Shown here: positions 16,829-31,249 of the stretch, piece after piece
Numbering within the stretch: position 1 is the first letter of the stretch
Layout of the letters: the number at the start of each line of letters is the position of its first letter
Assembly: GCA_021390615.1 (NCBI GenBank)
Contig: JAJEJU010000024.1
Coordinates: forward strand, 1,116,001-1,180,000
Source of the DNA: Rhodanobacteraceae bacterium ZG21-1
GTDB lineage: Bacteria; Pseudomonadota; Gammaproteobacteria; Xanthomonadales; Rhodanobacteraceae
DNA: 64,000 nt
Direction: 5' to 3'
Made by a program: the position numbers and the translations under genes
The notes under the pieces: generated by a model
Databases searched by the model: none
What the model was told of the DNA's origin: nothing
Seen by the model: the letters and a program-made list of their open reading frames with translations, nothing else

Positions 16829-17770
16829 TCAGTCGGCGGCGAGGGCGGAAGCATCGATCTCGGTCGCATCCTCGGGCCGTGCGGCCTTGGCCTTGACGTA
16901 GATCGGGGCAAGCGGTTGCTCCTGGACGATCTCCAGCAGCATTTCCTTGGCCAGTTCCAGCATGGCCAGGAAGGTCACTACCACGCCCATCCGGCCCTCG
17001 CCGAGCTCGAACAGGCTCTCGAAACGATGGAACTGAGTGTCGTCCAGCCGCGCCAGCAGCTCGCCCATGCGCTGGCGCACGCTGAGCGCCTCGCGCTTGA
17101 TCGCGTGGTGACCGAACAGCTCGGCGCGATGCAGCACGTCCTTCAGCGCCAGCAGCATCTCCTTCAGGTCCAGCGGCGGTGGCAGCTTGACCACGTTGCG
17201 CTCGCCGGTGTCGGCATGCACCGGCACGGTGTCGCGTTCCAGCCGGGGCAGGGTGTCGATGTCCTCGGCGGCCTTCTTGAAGCGCTCGTACTCCTGCAAG
17301 CGCCGCACCAGCTCAGCACGCGGATCTTCCTCGGTGCCTTCTTCCTCAGGCGGCCGCGGCAGCAGCAGACGGGACTTGATCTCGGCCAGGATGGCGGCCA
17401 TCAGCAAGTATTCCGCCGCCAGTTCGAGCCGCATCACGTCCCGCATCATCTCGATGTAGGCCATGTACTGGCGGGTGATCTCGGCGACCGGGATATCCAG
17501 GATGTCCAGGTTCTGCCGGCGGATCAGGTACAGCAGCAGGTCCAGCGGACCCTCGAAAGCCTCCAGGATGACCTCGAGCGCGTCCGGCGGGATGTACAGG
17601 TCCTGCGGCATCTGCAGCAGCGGCTGGCCGCGCACGATGGCCAGCGGCATTTCCTGCTGCTGCGGCACCCCCGCGAACGCCTCTTGCGCGGCGGCGGTCT
17701 GCTGAGACTCGGCTGGCTCAGTGCTCATCAATGGCGTCGTTGCCGCGCGAGGCGGCTGGCTGCTTCCCAT
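16829..17770 (-). CDS. scpA: Segregation and condensation protein A (ScpA)
   Basis: 313 aa. Kleisin bridging the SMC heads with ScpB. The family core starts at LEAFEGPLDLLLYLIRRQNL (about residues 69-88) and continues with DILDIPVAEITRQY and EYLLMAAILAEIKSRLLLP; a C-terminal winged helix contains RMGVVVTFLAMLELAKE. About 60 Pro/Gln-rich N-terminal residues precede the core. The ATG at 17770 has a weak AAGAA upstream; ATG 17728 is an alternative. First gene of the leftward operon scpA-scpB-rluB-arsC. Confidence 0.92.
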   Translation of the reverse strand: MGSSQPPRAATTPLMSTEPAESQQTAAAQEAFAGVPQQQEMPLAIVRGQPLLQMPQDLYIPPDALEVILEAFEGPLDLLLYLIRRQNLDILDIPVAEITRQYMAYIEMMRDVMRLELAAEYLLMAAILAEIKSRLLLPRPPEEEGTEEDPRAELVRRLQEYERFKKAAEDIDTLPRLERDTVPVHADTGERNVVKLPPPLDLKEMLLALKDVLHRAELFGHHAIKREALSVRQRMGELLARLDDTQFHRFESLFELGEGRMGVVVTFLAMLELAKEMLLEIVQEQPLAPIYVKAKAARPEDATEIDASALAAD

Positions 17771-18492
17771 TCGTTCTTAAACGGTGCGTCCGCCGGCGGC
17801 ATGGCCTGCGTAACGTCCCCCCGTGCGAATCGCGACGCCTCCAGGCGGCGATTCACTGAAGCTCTTCCTGATTGCCAGTTCGTGCGAAGTCCGATCCGGG
17901 CGCGACGGCGTCCCTCACGCTATGACAGGATGAAAACGCATGTGCGATTTCGGTCAGACTGCCTGGTGACCCCGAACGACGCGCCGGGCCGGGAGCGAAT
18001 CACGGCAAGGGCGCAGGTCGAAGGTGGCGACGGATCGGCACGGACTGTTGCATCGATCTGCTTAGTGTGCGGCCACGTGAGCCTCGGCAAAGTGCCGGCT
18101 GCACCAGATTCTGGCCCTGCACACGTTTACAGGGTAATTGGTGCACAGGAACAAGTCCAGTAGGTTACGGCCGAATGTGACCCGGCGCGTCCTTCGCTGC
18201 CGCAGCCTAGGCAGGCGTTGGCATGTACGTGAGCTCGGTTTTGTCGCGACAGCCGACCCATGGGCGCTGGCAGAGCGCACTCTGAAATGCGTTGCCGGCT
18301 ATACATCGTGGCATGTCTGTTGCTTCAGTATGCTTACAGTGCGCAGGTGGCGCTTGAGCGCATCATGGGCGCGCGGCTTTCGGCAGGGGTGGTCGATGGC
18401 GGCGCGATGGGACGATGCTTGGATATGGGCCTCGTCACGAGGCGGTCGGTGGGCAAGGGGGCGTGACGGTATGCGAGCTGTGGAGAAACGTT
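17771..18492. other. 722-bp region without a recognisable gene
   Basis: Between the divergent scpA and PilZ genes. I see no RNA gene, no repeats of note and no reading frame with normal codon use; several open frames here have compositions like those antisense to coding DNA. It must hold the scpA and pilZ promoters, but none stands out. It could be decayed coding sequence. Confidence 0.35.
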
Positions 18493-18867
18493 GTGGCGAC
18501 GATAGAAGGCGACAAGAGCGTGGACGGTTCCCTTCCTGAGCGCGCGCGTCCGGCGCGCATGCGGATCCAGACGACGGCGCTGATGAGCCGCGACGGCGCA
18601 TCGCACCCCACCGAACTGGTAGACATCTCCGCCACCGGAGTTCTGTTGCGACGCCCCCCGCACTGGCAGGGCGCCGAGGGGCAGGGCTGGGTGCTGGACA
18701 TGATCTTCGGCCACGACCTGCATATCCATCTCGAAGCGAAGGTCGCGCGAATCTCGCGGGAGCACATCGGCTTCGCCTACACGCGCATCCCCGAGGACAA
18801 GCAGGTGCCGCTGTGGAACCTGCTGGGCGGCTACGCCGACATCCTGGAGTTGTGGCACGACGACTGA
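18493..18867 (+). CDS. PilZ domain protein
   Basis: 124 aa. Core motif DISATGVLLRRP matches the D/N-x-S-x-x-G of PilZ c-di-GMP receptors, with a basic stretch (RARPARMRIQ) about 22 residues before it. The canonical R-x-x-x-R spacing is not present, so c-di-GMP binding is uncertain. The GTG at 18493 has TGGAG 7 bp upstream; an in-frame GTG at 18463 with a close AAGGGGG is possible and would add ten residues. Stand-alone PilZ adaptors act in motility, surface polysaccharide or virulence control. Confidence 0.75.
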   Translation: MATIEGDKSVDGSLPERARPARMRIQTTALMSRDGASHPTELVDISATGVLLRRPPHWQGAEGQGWVLDMIFGHDLHIHLEAKVARISREHIGFAYTRIPEDKQVPLWNLLGGYADILELWHDD

Positions 18868-18963
18868 ACTCGCGTTCGGTCGTTTGCCCGGTATGAGAGC
18901 GGCATTCTCGCCCTGACGGGCGCTACCGCATCCGCGCCTGCACCAAGTGGTCTTGCACGACAT

Positions 18964-18988
18964 GCCGCCCGACTTTGCGCCGGGCGGC
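18964..18988. terminator. GC-rich hairpin between convergent pilZ and fadD
   Basis: Stem GCCGCCCG/CGGGCGGC with a 9-base loop located 9 bp from the fadD stop. No T tract on either side. Confidence 0.4.
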
Positions 18989-18996
18989 GACAGCCT

Positions 18997-20688
18997 TCAA
19001 TGGGCCTTGCTGGCCTGCTGCTTGTTCTCGTCGCGCAGCTCGCGACGCAGGATCTTGCCCACGTTGCTCTTCGGCAGCGCGTCGCGGAACTCGATCACCT
19101 TGGGGCGCTTGTAGCCGGTGAGATTGTCGTGGCAGAACTGCTTCAGCGCCTCGATCGTCAGGTTCGGGTCCTTGCGCACCACGAACAGCTTCACCACCTC
19201 GCCCGAATGCTCGTCAGGCACGCCGATCGCGGCCACCTCGGCCACGCCCGGGTGCTGCATCACCGTGTCTTCCACTTCGTTCGGGTACACGTTGAAGCCG
19301 GACACCAGGATCATGTCCTTCTTGCGGTCGACGATGTAGACGTAGCCGGCCTCGTCCATCTTGGCGATGTCGCCGGTGTGCAGCCAGCCGTCGTCGGTGA
19401 GCACCTTGGCGGTTTCGTCCGGGCGCTGCCAGTAGCCCTTCATCACCTGCGGGCCGTACACCATCAATTCGCCGACTTCGCCGATCGGCAGCGGCTGGTT
19501 GTCTTCCGACCAGATCGCCACCTCGGTGCTGGGCAGGGGCAGACCGATCGAGCCGTTGTAGTCCTTCAGGTCGGTGGGATTGATGCACACGCCGGGCGAG
19601 GTTTCGGTGAGGCCGTAGGCCTCGGCCAGGGTGCAGCCGGTCACCTTCTTCCAGCGCTCCGCCACCGAGCGCTGCACCGCCATGCCGCCGCCCAGCGAGA
19701 TCTTCAGGTGCGAGAAATCCACCTCGCTGAAGCCGGGCGTGTTGAGCAGGCCGTTGAACAGCGTGTTGACGCCGGGCAGGATCGAGAAGGGGACCTTCTT
19801 CAGCTCCTTGACGAAGCCAGGCATGTCGCGCGGGTTGGTAATCAGCAAGGTATGTGCGCCCAGGCGCGCGAACACCATGCCGCAGGCGGTCAGCGAGAAA
19901 ATGTGGTACATCGGCAGCGCGCCGATCGCCACCTCCTCGCCGGGCTTCAGCGAGTCGCCGATCCACACGCCGACCTGCAGCATGTTGGCGATCATGTTCG
20001 CGTGGGTGAGCATGGCGCCCTTGGCCACGCCGGTGGTGCCGCCGGTGTACTGCAGGAAGGCGATGTCGTCGTGGCTCAGCGTCACCTGCGGCGCGGCATG
20101 CCTGGCGCCCCGTTGCAGCGCGTCGCGAAAGCGCACCGCGTGCGGCAGCTTGAACGGCGGCACCATCTTCTTGACGTGCTTGAGCACGAAATTGATCAGC
20201 GCGCCCTTCAGGCCGACCAGATCGCCGATGCCGGTGGTGACGATGTGCTTCACCCCGGTCTCGGCGACGACCTGTTCCAGCGTGGCGGCGAAGTTGTCCA
20301 GCACCACGATCGCCTTGGCGCCGGCGTCCTCGAGCTGGTGCTTCAGCTCGCGCGCGGTGTACATCGGGTTGGTGTTGACCACGGTCAGCCCGGCGCGCAG
20401 CGCGCCGTACAGGGCGATCGGGTACTGCAGCACGTTCGGCATCATGATCGCGATGCGATCGCCCTTGACCAGCTTTAGCTCGCCGGTGAGGTAGCCGGCG
20501 AAGTGGCGGCTCAGTTCGTCGACCTCGCCGTAGCTGAGCTGCTTGCCGAAGTTGGAGAACGCCGGCCGCTCGCGGTATCGCTTGAAAGCTTCTTCAAGGA
20601 CCGCAGCGACGGAGGGATAGCTGTCGACGTCGATCTGCGCGGGGACGCCATCCGGATAGTGGGCCAGCCACGGATGTTCATTGCTCAT
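18997..20688 (-). CDS. fadD: Long-chain-fatty-acid-CoA ligase FadD
   Basis: 563 aa, the length of E. coli FadD. AMP-forming enzyme with the P-loop-like YTGGTTGVAKGAM (about residue 212), the A5 motif YGLTETSP, the A7/A8 block DGWLHTGDIAKMD and DRKKDMILVSGFNVYPNE, and the late lysine in PKSNVGKILRREL. Activates fatty acids as acyl-CoA for beta-oxidation and signalling (in xanthomonads FadD/RpfB also clears DSF-type signals). The ATG at 20688 with AGGATCC upstream is chosen; an in-frame start 24 codons earlier lacks conservation. Confidence 0.93.
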   Translation of the reverse strand: MSNEHPWLAHYPDGVPAQIDVDSYPSVAAVLEEAFKRYRERPAFSNFGKQLSYGEVDELSRHFAGYLTGELKLVKGDRIAIMMPNVLQYPIALYGALRAGLTVVNTNPMYTARELKHQLEDAGAKAIVVLDNFAATLEQVVAETGVKHIVTTGIGDLVGLKGALINFVLKHVKKMVPPFKLPHAVRFRDALQRGARHAAPQVTLSHDDIAFLQYTGGTTGVAKGAMLTHANMIANMLQVGVWIGDSLKPGEEVAIGALPMYHIFSLTACGMVFARLGAHTLLITNPRDMPGFVKELKKVPFSILPGVNTLFNGLLNTPGFSEVDFSHLKISLGGGMAVQRSVAERWKKVTGCTLAEAYGLTETSPGVCINPTDLKDYNGSIGLPLPSTEVAIWSEDNQPLPIGEVGELMVYGPQVMKGYWQRPDETAKVLTDDGWLHTGDIAKMDEAGYVYIVDRKKDMILVSGFNVYPNEVEDTVMQHPGVAEVAAIGVPDEHSGEVVKLFVVRKDPNLTIEALKQFCHDNLTGYKRPKVIEFRDALPKSNVGKILRRELRDENKQQASKAH

Positions 20689-20838
20689 GTTGGATCCTAA
20701 GCCTCCTAGGCTTCTGGAATGATCGCGCTGACACCGTTGGCATCGACGTTCGCGCGGCATTGGAGCATACGCTCACGTACAGCGGCAAGCCGCGTTGCAG
20801 CGCGATCGGCGGGAAGTCGGACAGAGAAGTCGGCGCAT

Positions 20839-20876
20839 AAAAAAAGCCGCCCCGATGCGAACGTCGGGGCGGCTTT
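20839..20876 (-). terminator. Rho-independent terminator of acnA
   Basis: 11-bp perfect stem AGCCGCCCCGA/TCGGGGCGGCT (20845-20855 and 20864-20874), 8-base loop, followed on the minus strand by seven T. 26 bp past the acnA stop. Confidence 0.85.
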
Positions 20877-20899
20877 CGGTCAGGCTCTCACGGCGGGGT

Positions 20900-23650
<2,751 letters not shown>

Positions 23651-23730
23651 GTGGAGCTCCTGGCTGAGTCTTGCGGCTGGGATGGCTTGGCGGCGGCGCG
23701 GCACTCGAACTGTCCATCGCCCCGAAAGTT

Positions 23731-23743
23731 GGCGATTATCGCC
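23731..23743 (-). promoter_or_regulatory. Possible acnA -10 element inside a palindrome
   Basis: GGCGA-TTA-TCGCC is a perfect 5-bp dyad whose minus strand contains GATAAT (5 of 6 to TATAAT), 81-93 bp before the acnA start. No good -35 at the usual distance; the dyad could be a regulator site. Confidence 0.3.
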
Positions 23744-23909
23744 CAAACGGCTCCGGGCGGCACGGCGCCAGGCCTGGCGGATGACGGTACGGTGACGTCG
23801 GCGGGCGCTCGAAGCGGCTAGAATCCGCGGCGGAGCGGGGAAGTCCCTGCCGCTGCCATGGCCGCAAGCATGCGACCGCGCACCGCTACAGGCAAACGCT
23901 TTTCATGAC

Positions 23910-24836
23910 ATGCAGCGTTCGATGATTTCGACAGCTCTCTCGGCGGTATCGCTACGCGACCTGGCGCTGGTGCAGGCGGTGCATCGTCACGGCAGCTTCA
24001 ACAGCGCGGCACGCGCCATGCACATCAGCGCCTCGGGCTTGTCGCACCAGGTGCAGAAGGTCGAGCAGGCGCTAGGCATGCCGCTGTTCGAGCGCGGCGG
24101 CCGACGCGTGGCGCCGACTGCCGGCGGCCAGGCGCTGCTGGCGCAGATCGACGCGGTACTGCACGCTGCCGAACTGCTGCAGCAGGCGGCGCGCGCGGGC
24201 AGCGCGGCCTTCGGCGGCCAGCTGCGGCTGGGCGTGCCGGCCACCCTGGGGCCGTATCTGCTGCCGCACCTTATCGGCCCGTTCCCGCAGCACTTCCCGG
24301 GCGCGCGACTGGACATCTCCGAAGGCAAGCCGCGCGGTCTTCTGCGCCGGCTGCACGAAGGTGAGCTGGATGCGGTGCTGGCGCCCCCGACCAAGGCGCA
24401 GAGCGGCATGGCCATGCGTCCGCTGTTCTTCGAGCCGTGGGAGCTGATGCTGCGCGCCGACCATCCGCTGGCGCAGCGGCGCAGCGTGGACATCGGCCAG
24501 CTCGACCCCAGCGAAGCCATCCTGATGGCGGAAAGCCACGCCGACGGCCTGGCCGGCGAGCTGGGCGCCAGCCACGTGCAGGACGTGAGCCTGGAAAGCC
24601 TGGCCGGCCTGGTCAGCCTGCGCGGTGGCTATGCGCTGATCCCGGCGCTGGCGCACGAGCGGCTGGCCTCGATCCCCGACATCGTGGTGCGCAAGTTGAA
24701 GGCGCCGCATTCGGGGCGCGAGATCGCGCTGTACTGGCGCGAGGCCATGCCGTGGCGAGCCGATCTGGATCGCTTCGGCCAGCTGCTCGCGAGCCTGGCG
24801 GCGCGCCTGCCCGGCTTGCACAGCATGATCGCCTGA
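23910..24836 (+). CDS. LysR family transcriptional regulator
   Basis: 308 aa. HTH region SAARAMHISASGLSHQVQKV (about residues 31-50); the effector domain has GVPATLGPYLLPHLI and EGELDAVLAPP, close in style to OxyR/peroxide-type regulators, but I cannot see a convincing OxyR cysteine pair, so the signal is unknown. Divergent from acnA across 259 bp, so acnA is a plausible target. No clear ribosome binding site for ATG 23910; ATG 23922 is an alternative. Confidence 0.87.
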   Translation: MQRSMISTALSAVSLRDLALVQAVHRHGSFNSAARAMHISASGLSHQVQKVEQALGMPLFERGGRRVAPTAGGQALLAQIDAVLHAAELLQQAARAGSAAFGGQLRLGVPATLGPYLLPHLIGPFPQHFPGARLDISEGKPRGLLRRLHEGELDAVLAPPTKAQSGMAMRPLFFEPWELMLRADHPLAQRRSVDIGQLDPSEAILMAESHADGLAGELGASHVQDVSLESLAGLVSLRGGYALIPALAHERLASIPDIVVRKLKAPHSGREIALYWREAMPWRADLDRFGQLLASLAARLPGLHSMIA

Positions 24837-24904
24837 TATCCATATTCGGGAATGATGCGCTTGCTCTATGCTCCGCCGCCCCACACGGAGCAGAAGCAAA
24901 CATC

Positions 24905-25372
24905 ATGACGATCATCTTGGAGCCCATCGGCAAGGTCGAAGCCAGCCGCAGCGAGATTCGCGACGACGGCTGGGACGAGGAGTCGGCCTGCGTGGTGCTG
25001 GATGCGCGCTATCCGGCGCAAGCCCTGCAAGGCCTCGACGCGTTCTCGCATGTCGAGCTGATCTTTCATTTCGACCGGGTCGATCCGGGCAAGATCGAGA
25101 CCGGCGCGCGGCATCCGCGCAACAACCCGGCCTGGCCCGCCGTCGGTATCTTCGCCCAGCGCGGCAAGAATCGCCCGAACCGCATCGGCAGCACGATCTG
25201 CCGCGTGCTGAGCATCGACGGCCTGCGCCTGCATGTGGCTGGCCTCGACGCCATCGACGGCACGCCGGTGCTCGACATCAAGCCGGTGATGCAGGAATTC
25301 CTGCCGCGCGGCGCGTTCCGCCAGCCGGAGTGGGCCGGCGAGCTGATGCGCGACTACTGGCAGCGCCCGTAG
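24905..25372 (+). CDS. trmO: TrmO-like tRNA-Thr (GGU) m6t6A37 methyltransferase family protein
   Basis: 155 aa, one TsaA/YaeB/TrmO beta-barrel domain: LEPIGKVEAS at the start, FSHVELIFHFDRV, HPRNNPAWPAVGIFAQRGKN, NRIGSTICRV and LDIKPV. E. coli TrmO is about 235 aa with a C-terminal extension that is absent here. Members methylate the N6 of t6A37 in tRNA-Thr using SAM. Substrate specificity of this short form is inferred. Confidence 0.85.
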   Translation: MTIILEPIGKVEASRSEIRDDGWDEESACVVLDARYPAQALQGLDAFSHVELIFHFDRVDPGKIETGARHPRNNPAWPAVGIFAQRGKNRPNRIGSTICRVLSIDGLRLHVAGLDAIDGTPVLDIKPVMQEFLPRGAFRQPEWAGELMRDYWQRP

Positions 25373-25382
25373 CCGCGACCGC

Positions 25383-26024
25383 TCAGCCGTTGTCCAGCGT
25401 GGCCCCGGTCAGCAGGCCGCGGGCCAGCATGTTGCAGCGGTTGCGGTTGATGATGAGCTGCCACTGCCGCCCGCCGATCTGCCGCCACAGCACCGCCGAG
25501 CGCACCGCGGCGAGCAGGCTGGTGCGCACGCGCGAGACCAGCGCGGGCTGCTGCAGCAATTGCGGATTGCCGCTGACCAGCACGCGCGGCCGCAGGTTGG
25601 ACAGCGTCGAGGCGTAGACGCCGGCGAGCCGGCTGGCCACCTGCAGCGAGTCCTGGCCGAAATGGTCGACCTGGCGCTTGGCGGAGACGATGCCCTGGCG
25701 CAACTGCTCCAGCACGTCGCGGTGGTGCGCCAGGCTGCGCTCAAGCCGCATCACGGTGACCGCCATGCGGGTCACCGACATGTCGCGATCGCCCTCGTCG
25801 AGCTGGTGGATCAGCGTGCGCAGGCCGAGGCGCATCGAGGCCACGCTGCCGTAGACCCCGACCACCGACGGAGCGTCGATGCGGAATACGCTGGCGACGC
25901 TGGCTTCCATCGCGGCTTCGTCGCAGCGCCCCTCGTTGGCCAGTTGCCGGGCCAGTATGGTGGCCTGGTACAGGCCGGCGAGGGCGAGCACGCGCTCTTC
26001 GTTTACGGCAAACGTGTCAAACAC
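25383..26024 (-). CDS. hflD: High frequency lysogenization protein HflD homolog
   Basis: 213 aa, all helical. The stretch RVLALAGLYQATILARQLAN and the DSLQVASRLAGVYASTLSNL and QQPALVSRVRTSLLAAVRSA regions match HflD. In E. coli HflD sits on the inner face of the membrane between mnmA and purB and binds lambda CII, lowering lysogeny; its own cellular role is unclear. The GTG start overlaps the mnmA stop by one base (TAGTG), the usual mnmA-hflD operon. purB does not follow: the next gene is the convergent trmO. Confidence 0.87.
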   Translation of the reverse strand: MFDTFAVNEERVLALAGLYQATILARQLANEGRCDEAAMEASVASVFRIDAPSVVGVYGSVASMRLGLRTLIHQLDEGDRDMSVTRMAVTVMRLERSLAHHRDVLEQLRQGIVSAKRQVDHFGQDSLQVASRLAGVYASTLSNLRPRVLVSGNPQLLQQPALVSRVRTSLLAAVRSAVLWRQIGGRQWQLIINRNRCNMLARGLLTGATLDNG

Positions 26025-27160
26025 TAAGGACGGTTCTCGTGCGGAAGGGAAGTAAGGTGAGATTCGGCCAGGCCGCCGAAGGGCGCGTCGGTGGCGGCGA
26101 TCACCGCGCCGCCCAGGCATACCTCGCCATCGTAAAACACTACGGACTGTCCTGGCGTCACCGCGCGCTGGGCGTCGTCGAAGCGCACCTGTGCGTTGCC
26201 GTCGTCGAGCAGATGCACGGCGCAGGCCTGGTCATGCTGCCGATAGCGCGTCTTGGCCGTGCAGCGGAAGCTTGCTGCCGGCGCGGCGCCGGCGATCCAG
26301 TGCGCGGTTTCAGTGCGCAGCGTATGCGAATGCAGCCAGTGATTCTCGCCGCCCTGCGCCACGTAGAGCACGTTGGCGGCGACATTCTTGCCGACCACAT
26401 ACCAGGCCTCGCCGCTGGCGCCCTGGCGGCCGCCGATGCCCAGCCCGTTGCGCTGGCCCAGGGTGTAGTACATCGCCCCGGCATGCTCGCCCACCGTCAT
26501 GCCGTCCGGCGTCTGCATCGGGCCCGGGCGCGCCGGAATGTACTGGGCCAGGAAGTCGCGGAAGTCGCGCTCGCCGATGAAGCAGATGCCGGTGGAATCC
26601 TTCTTGGCGTGGGTGGGCAGGGCGGCCGTGCGGGCCAGCTCGCGCACCTGGGTCTTTTCGAGTTCGCCGAGCGGAAACAAGGTGGCGGCCAGCTGCTGCT
26701 GTCCCAGCGCATGCAGGAAGTAGCTCTGGTCTTTGCCGGCGTCGACCGCGCGCAGCAGCCGATGCCGGCCGTCGAGCTGGTCGACGCGGGCGTAGTGGCC
26801 GGTGGCGATCTTCTCGGCACCCAGCGCGCGCGCCTCGTCGAGGAAGGTCTTGAACTTGATCTCGCGATTGCACAGCACGTCGGGATTGGGCGTGCGCCCG
26901 GCGCGGTACTCGGCCAGGAAGTGCTCGAACACGCCGTCCCAGTAGGCGCCGGAGAAATTGCGCGCGTGGAACGGGATACCCAGCCGACCGCATACCGCCA
27001 CGGCGTCCTTGCGATCGGCGTCAGCGCTGCACGGGCCGGCGCGATCGTCTTCTTCCCAGTTCTGCATGAACAGGCCTTCCACGGCGTGGCCGGCCTGTTG
27101 CAGCAGCAGGGCTGCGACCGAGGAGTCGACGCCGCCGGAGATGCCCAGCATCACCTTCAT
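26024..27160 (-). CDS. mnmA: tRNA-specific 2-thiouridylase MnmA
   Basis: 378 aa. Makes 2-thiouridine at the wobble base of Lys, Glu and Gln tRNAs. The PP-loop [13 protein letters not shown] (residues 6-18) binds ATP; the catalytic pair is C97 ([13 protein letters not shown]) and C193 ([12 protein letters not shown]). Central and C-terminal beta-barrels follow. The ATG overlaps the end of the nudix gene (ATGA), and hflD starts at its stop, so the three form one operon, nudix-mnmA-hflD, as in E. coli. Confidence 0.95.
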   Translation of the reverse strand: MKVMLGISGGVDSSVAALLLQQAGHAVEGLFMQNWEEDDRAGPCSADADRKDAVAVCGRLGIPFHARNFSGAYWDGVFEHFLAEYRAGRTPNPDVLCNREIKFKTFLDEARALGAEKIATGHYARVDQLDGRHRLLRAVDAGKDQSYFLHALGQQQLAATLFPLGELEKTQVRELARTAALPTHAKKDSTGICFIGERDFRDFLAQYIPARPGPMQTPDGMTVGEHAGAMYYTLGQRNGLGIGGRQGASGEAWYVVGKNVAANVLYVAQGGENHWLHSHTLRTETAHWIAGAAPAASFRCTAKTRYRQHDQACAVHLLDDGNAQVRFDDAQRAVTPGQSVVFYDGEVCLGGAVIAATDAPFGGLAESHLTSLPHENRP

Positions 27161-27651
27161 GGCGAGGCGGGCTCGGGCAGGTAGTGCAAAGTGTCCAGCG
27201 GCAGCCGGGCGCCGGCCAGCCAGGCGTCGATGCTCAGCAACACCAGCGGACTGCGCAGGCGTTCGCCCAGCGCAGCGATCTCGGCGCGGGTCAGCCACAG
27301 GGCGCGGCGGATGCCGGTATCGAGCGACCGGGTGGGATCGTGCTCGAGCGCACGCGCGGCGAAGCTGAAACGCAGCACCGCGTCGCCATGCTCGGTGCTG
27401 CGCCACTGGTGCACGCCGATGAAGTGTTCCGCGTGCACGCTCCAGCCGGTTTCCTCCAGCGTCTCGCGCACGGCCGCCTGCACCAGGCTCTCGCCGTCGT
27501 CCAGGTGGCCGGCCGGCTGGTTGTAGACGATCCGCCCGCCGACCTCTTCCTCGACCATCAGGTAGCGCTCGCCGCGCGCGACCACGCAGGCTACCGTGAC
27601 GTGCGGGCGCCAGACATCGGCGGAGGGGGAAGGCGAGGCGGAAACGTTCAT
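27157..27651 (-). CDS. Nudix hydrolase (NudJ-like phosphatase)
   Basis: 164 aa. The full Nudix box is present: G-H-L-D-D-G-E-S-L...[11 protein letters not shown] (about residues 54-78). Preceding mnmA in an operon is the position of nudJ (ymfB) in E. coli, whose product hydrolyses HMP-PP and nucleoside di/triphosphates. ATG 27651 chosen; CCAGG is the only weak ribosome-binding candidate. Confidence 0.88.
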   Translation of the reverse strand: MNVSASPSPSADVWRPHVTVACVVARGERYLMVEEEVGGRIVYNQPAGHLDDGESLVQAAVRETLEETGWSVHAEHFIGVHQWRSTEHGDAVLRFSFAARALEHDPTRSLDTGIRRALWLTRAEIAALGERLRSPLVLLSIDAWLAGARLPLDTLHYLPEPASP

Positions 27652-27737
27652 GACCTGGAGATGTTGCCGGGGTACTGGAAAAGCGGCCATTGTGCCATCA
27701 CCTTGGGCGGGACACGCCGGCCGGCCATTCATGGCGG

Positions 27738-27743
27738 CGTATA
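27738..27743 (+). promoter_or_regulatory. Consensus -10 box upstream of clpS
   Basis: TATAAT, a perfect sigma70 -10, 31 bp before the clpS ATG. No good -35 hexamer at 16-18 bp, so it may need an activator or extended contacts. Confidence 0.5.
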
Positions 27744-27774
27744 ATTCAACCCAGGATTCAGTACCGGACGCCGC

Positions 27775-28107
27775 ATGGCCCACGAATTCGAAAACGAGCA
27801 GGATCATGGCCAGGAACATGGCCTCGCGGTAGAGAAGGCGCGGCCGGAGGTGGCGCGGCCGCCACTGTTCCAGGTGGTGCTGTTGAACGATGATTTCACC
27901 CCGATGGACTTCGTGATCGAGGTGCTGCGCGGCTTCTTCGGCTTCGACCAGGAGAAGGCGGTGCAGGTGATGCTCCACGTGCACACCCGCGGCAAGGGCG
28001 TGTGCGGCGTATTCACCCGCGAGGTGGCGGAAACCAAGGTGACCCAGGTGAACGAATATTCACGCTCCCATCAGCATCCGTTGTTGTGCACTATGGAAAA
28101 GCTCTGA
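27775..28107 (+). CDS. clpS: ATP-dependent Clp protease adaptor ClpS
   Basis: 110 aa. N-degron adaptor that delivers proteins with bulky N-terminal residues to ClpAP. The binding-pocket motif [18 protein letters not shown] (about residues 34-51) and [18 protein letters not shown] are clear. N-terminal 25 residues are acidic and flexible, as needed to enter ClpA. clpA follows after 64 bp, the standard pair. Confidence 0.96.
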   Translation: MAHEFENEQDHGQEHGLAVEKARPEVARPPLFQVVLLNDDFTPMDFVIEVLRGFFGFDQEKAVQVMLHVHTRGKGVCGVFTREVAETKVTQVNEYSRSHQHPLLCTMEKL

Positions 28108-28171
28108 GAGACCCCATTCTGTAGCCATCGCGGCCAGGGTGCCGCCCACGATTCAAGCGGAGACGGTCCGG

Positions 28172-30439
<2,268 letters not shown>

Positions 30440-30468
30440 CGTCCGCGCGAGCGGCCCGCACCAACGAA

Positions 30469-30498
30469 AATACCGCGCCCCTGGGCGCGGTATTTTTT
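30469..30498 (+). terminator. Rho-independent terminator of clpSA
   Basis: 11-bp stem AATACCGCGCC/GGCGCGGTATT (30469-30479, 30484-30494), 4-base loop, then TTTT. 29 bp after the clpA stop. Confidence 0.88.
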
Positions 30499-30557
30499 GT
30501 GTCCTTGCCGAGGGCTGGGCGACCGGCGGAAAGCGCCGGAATCACCTCATGCCAGCA

Positions 30558-30776
30558 TCACTTCATGCGATACGTGATGCGACCCTTGGTCAGGTCGTAC
30601 GGCGTCATCTCCACCTTGACCTTGTCGCCGGTGAGGATGCGGATGTAATGCTTGCGCATGCGCCCGGAAATGTGGGCGGTGATCACGTGCCCGTTTTCCA
30701 GTTGCACGCGGAACATGGTGTTGGGCAGGGTCTCCTGGACCGTACCTTCCATTTCGATGACGTCGTCTTTGGCCAT
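30558..30776 (-). CDS. infA: Translation initiation factor IF-1
   Basis: 72 aa, the exact IF-1 length. S1-type OB fold: [56 protein letters not shown]. Blocks the 30S A site during initiation. Convergent with clpA, the common clpS-clpA-infA neighbourhood of gammaproteobacteria. Confidence 0.97.
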   Translation of the reverse strand: MAKDDVIEMEGTVQETLPNTMFRVQLENGHVITAHISGRMRKHYIRILTGDKVKVEMTPYDLTKGRITYRMK

Positions 30777-30858
30777 GCGTTCCAGGGGGCGAGGCGCAGC
30801 CTACATGGCCGCTCAAGCGTTCGATTATGGCACGGATGTGTGCCTGGTTAAAGATTCG

Positions 30859-31134
30859 TCAGCCGAAATGTTCGCTGAGCTTGCGCTGGACTTCCTGCTC
30901 GATGGTCGAGCGCAGCGCCGAGAGCAGCAGGCCCAGTTCGGCCTGGACACGCACCTCGCTCGCCGCCACCGTGATCGCCCCGCTCATGCCGGGCCGCGCG
31001 AAGCGCAGGGCGTCGCCGTCCCACTTGCCTTCCACCCCGAATTTCTCGCGCATGCGCGTCGCGACCTTGTCCACTTCCGCGCGCGCCGCTTCGATGGACA
31101 GCTGATGGGGATGGCGGATATCGATCTTCGACAT
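30859..31134 (-). CDS. Polyhydroxyalkanoic acid system family protein
   Basis: 91 aa. Matches the small family found beside PHA genes and in many non-PHA bacteria: MSKIDIRHPHQLS, EAARAEVDKVATRMREKFGV, WDGDALRFARPGMSGAITV, EVRVQAELGLLLSALRSTIE. Function unproven; the fold is thought to resemble small steroid-isomerase or SRPBCC-like proteins. No phaC or phasin gene is in the window. Confidence 0.8.
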   Translation of the reverse strand: MSKIDIRHPHQLSIEAARAEVDKVATRMREKFGVEGKWDGDALRFARPGMSGAITVAASEVRVQAELGLLLSALRSTIEQEVQRKLSEHFG

Positions 31135-31249
31135 GGGCAGGTTCCTGGGGCGAATCGCACATCATAGAACGCCTGCACCGGGCGGACGCCACCGCCGCCA
31201 TACCACGCCGCATCTGCTAGAGTCCGGGCCATCATTCTCAGGTCCAGCG

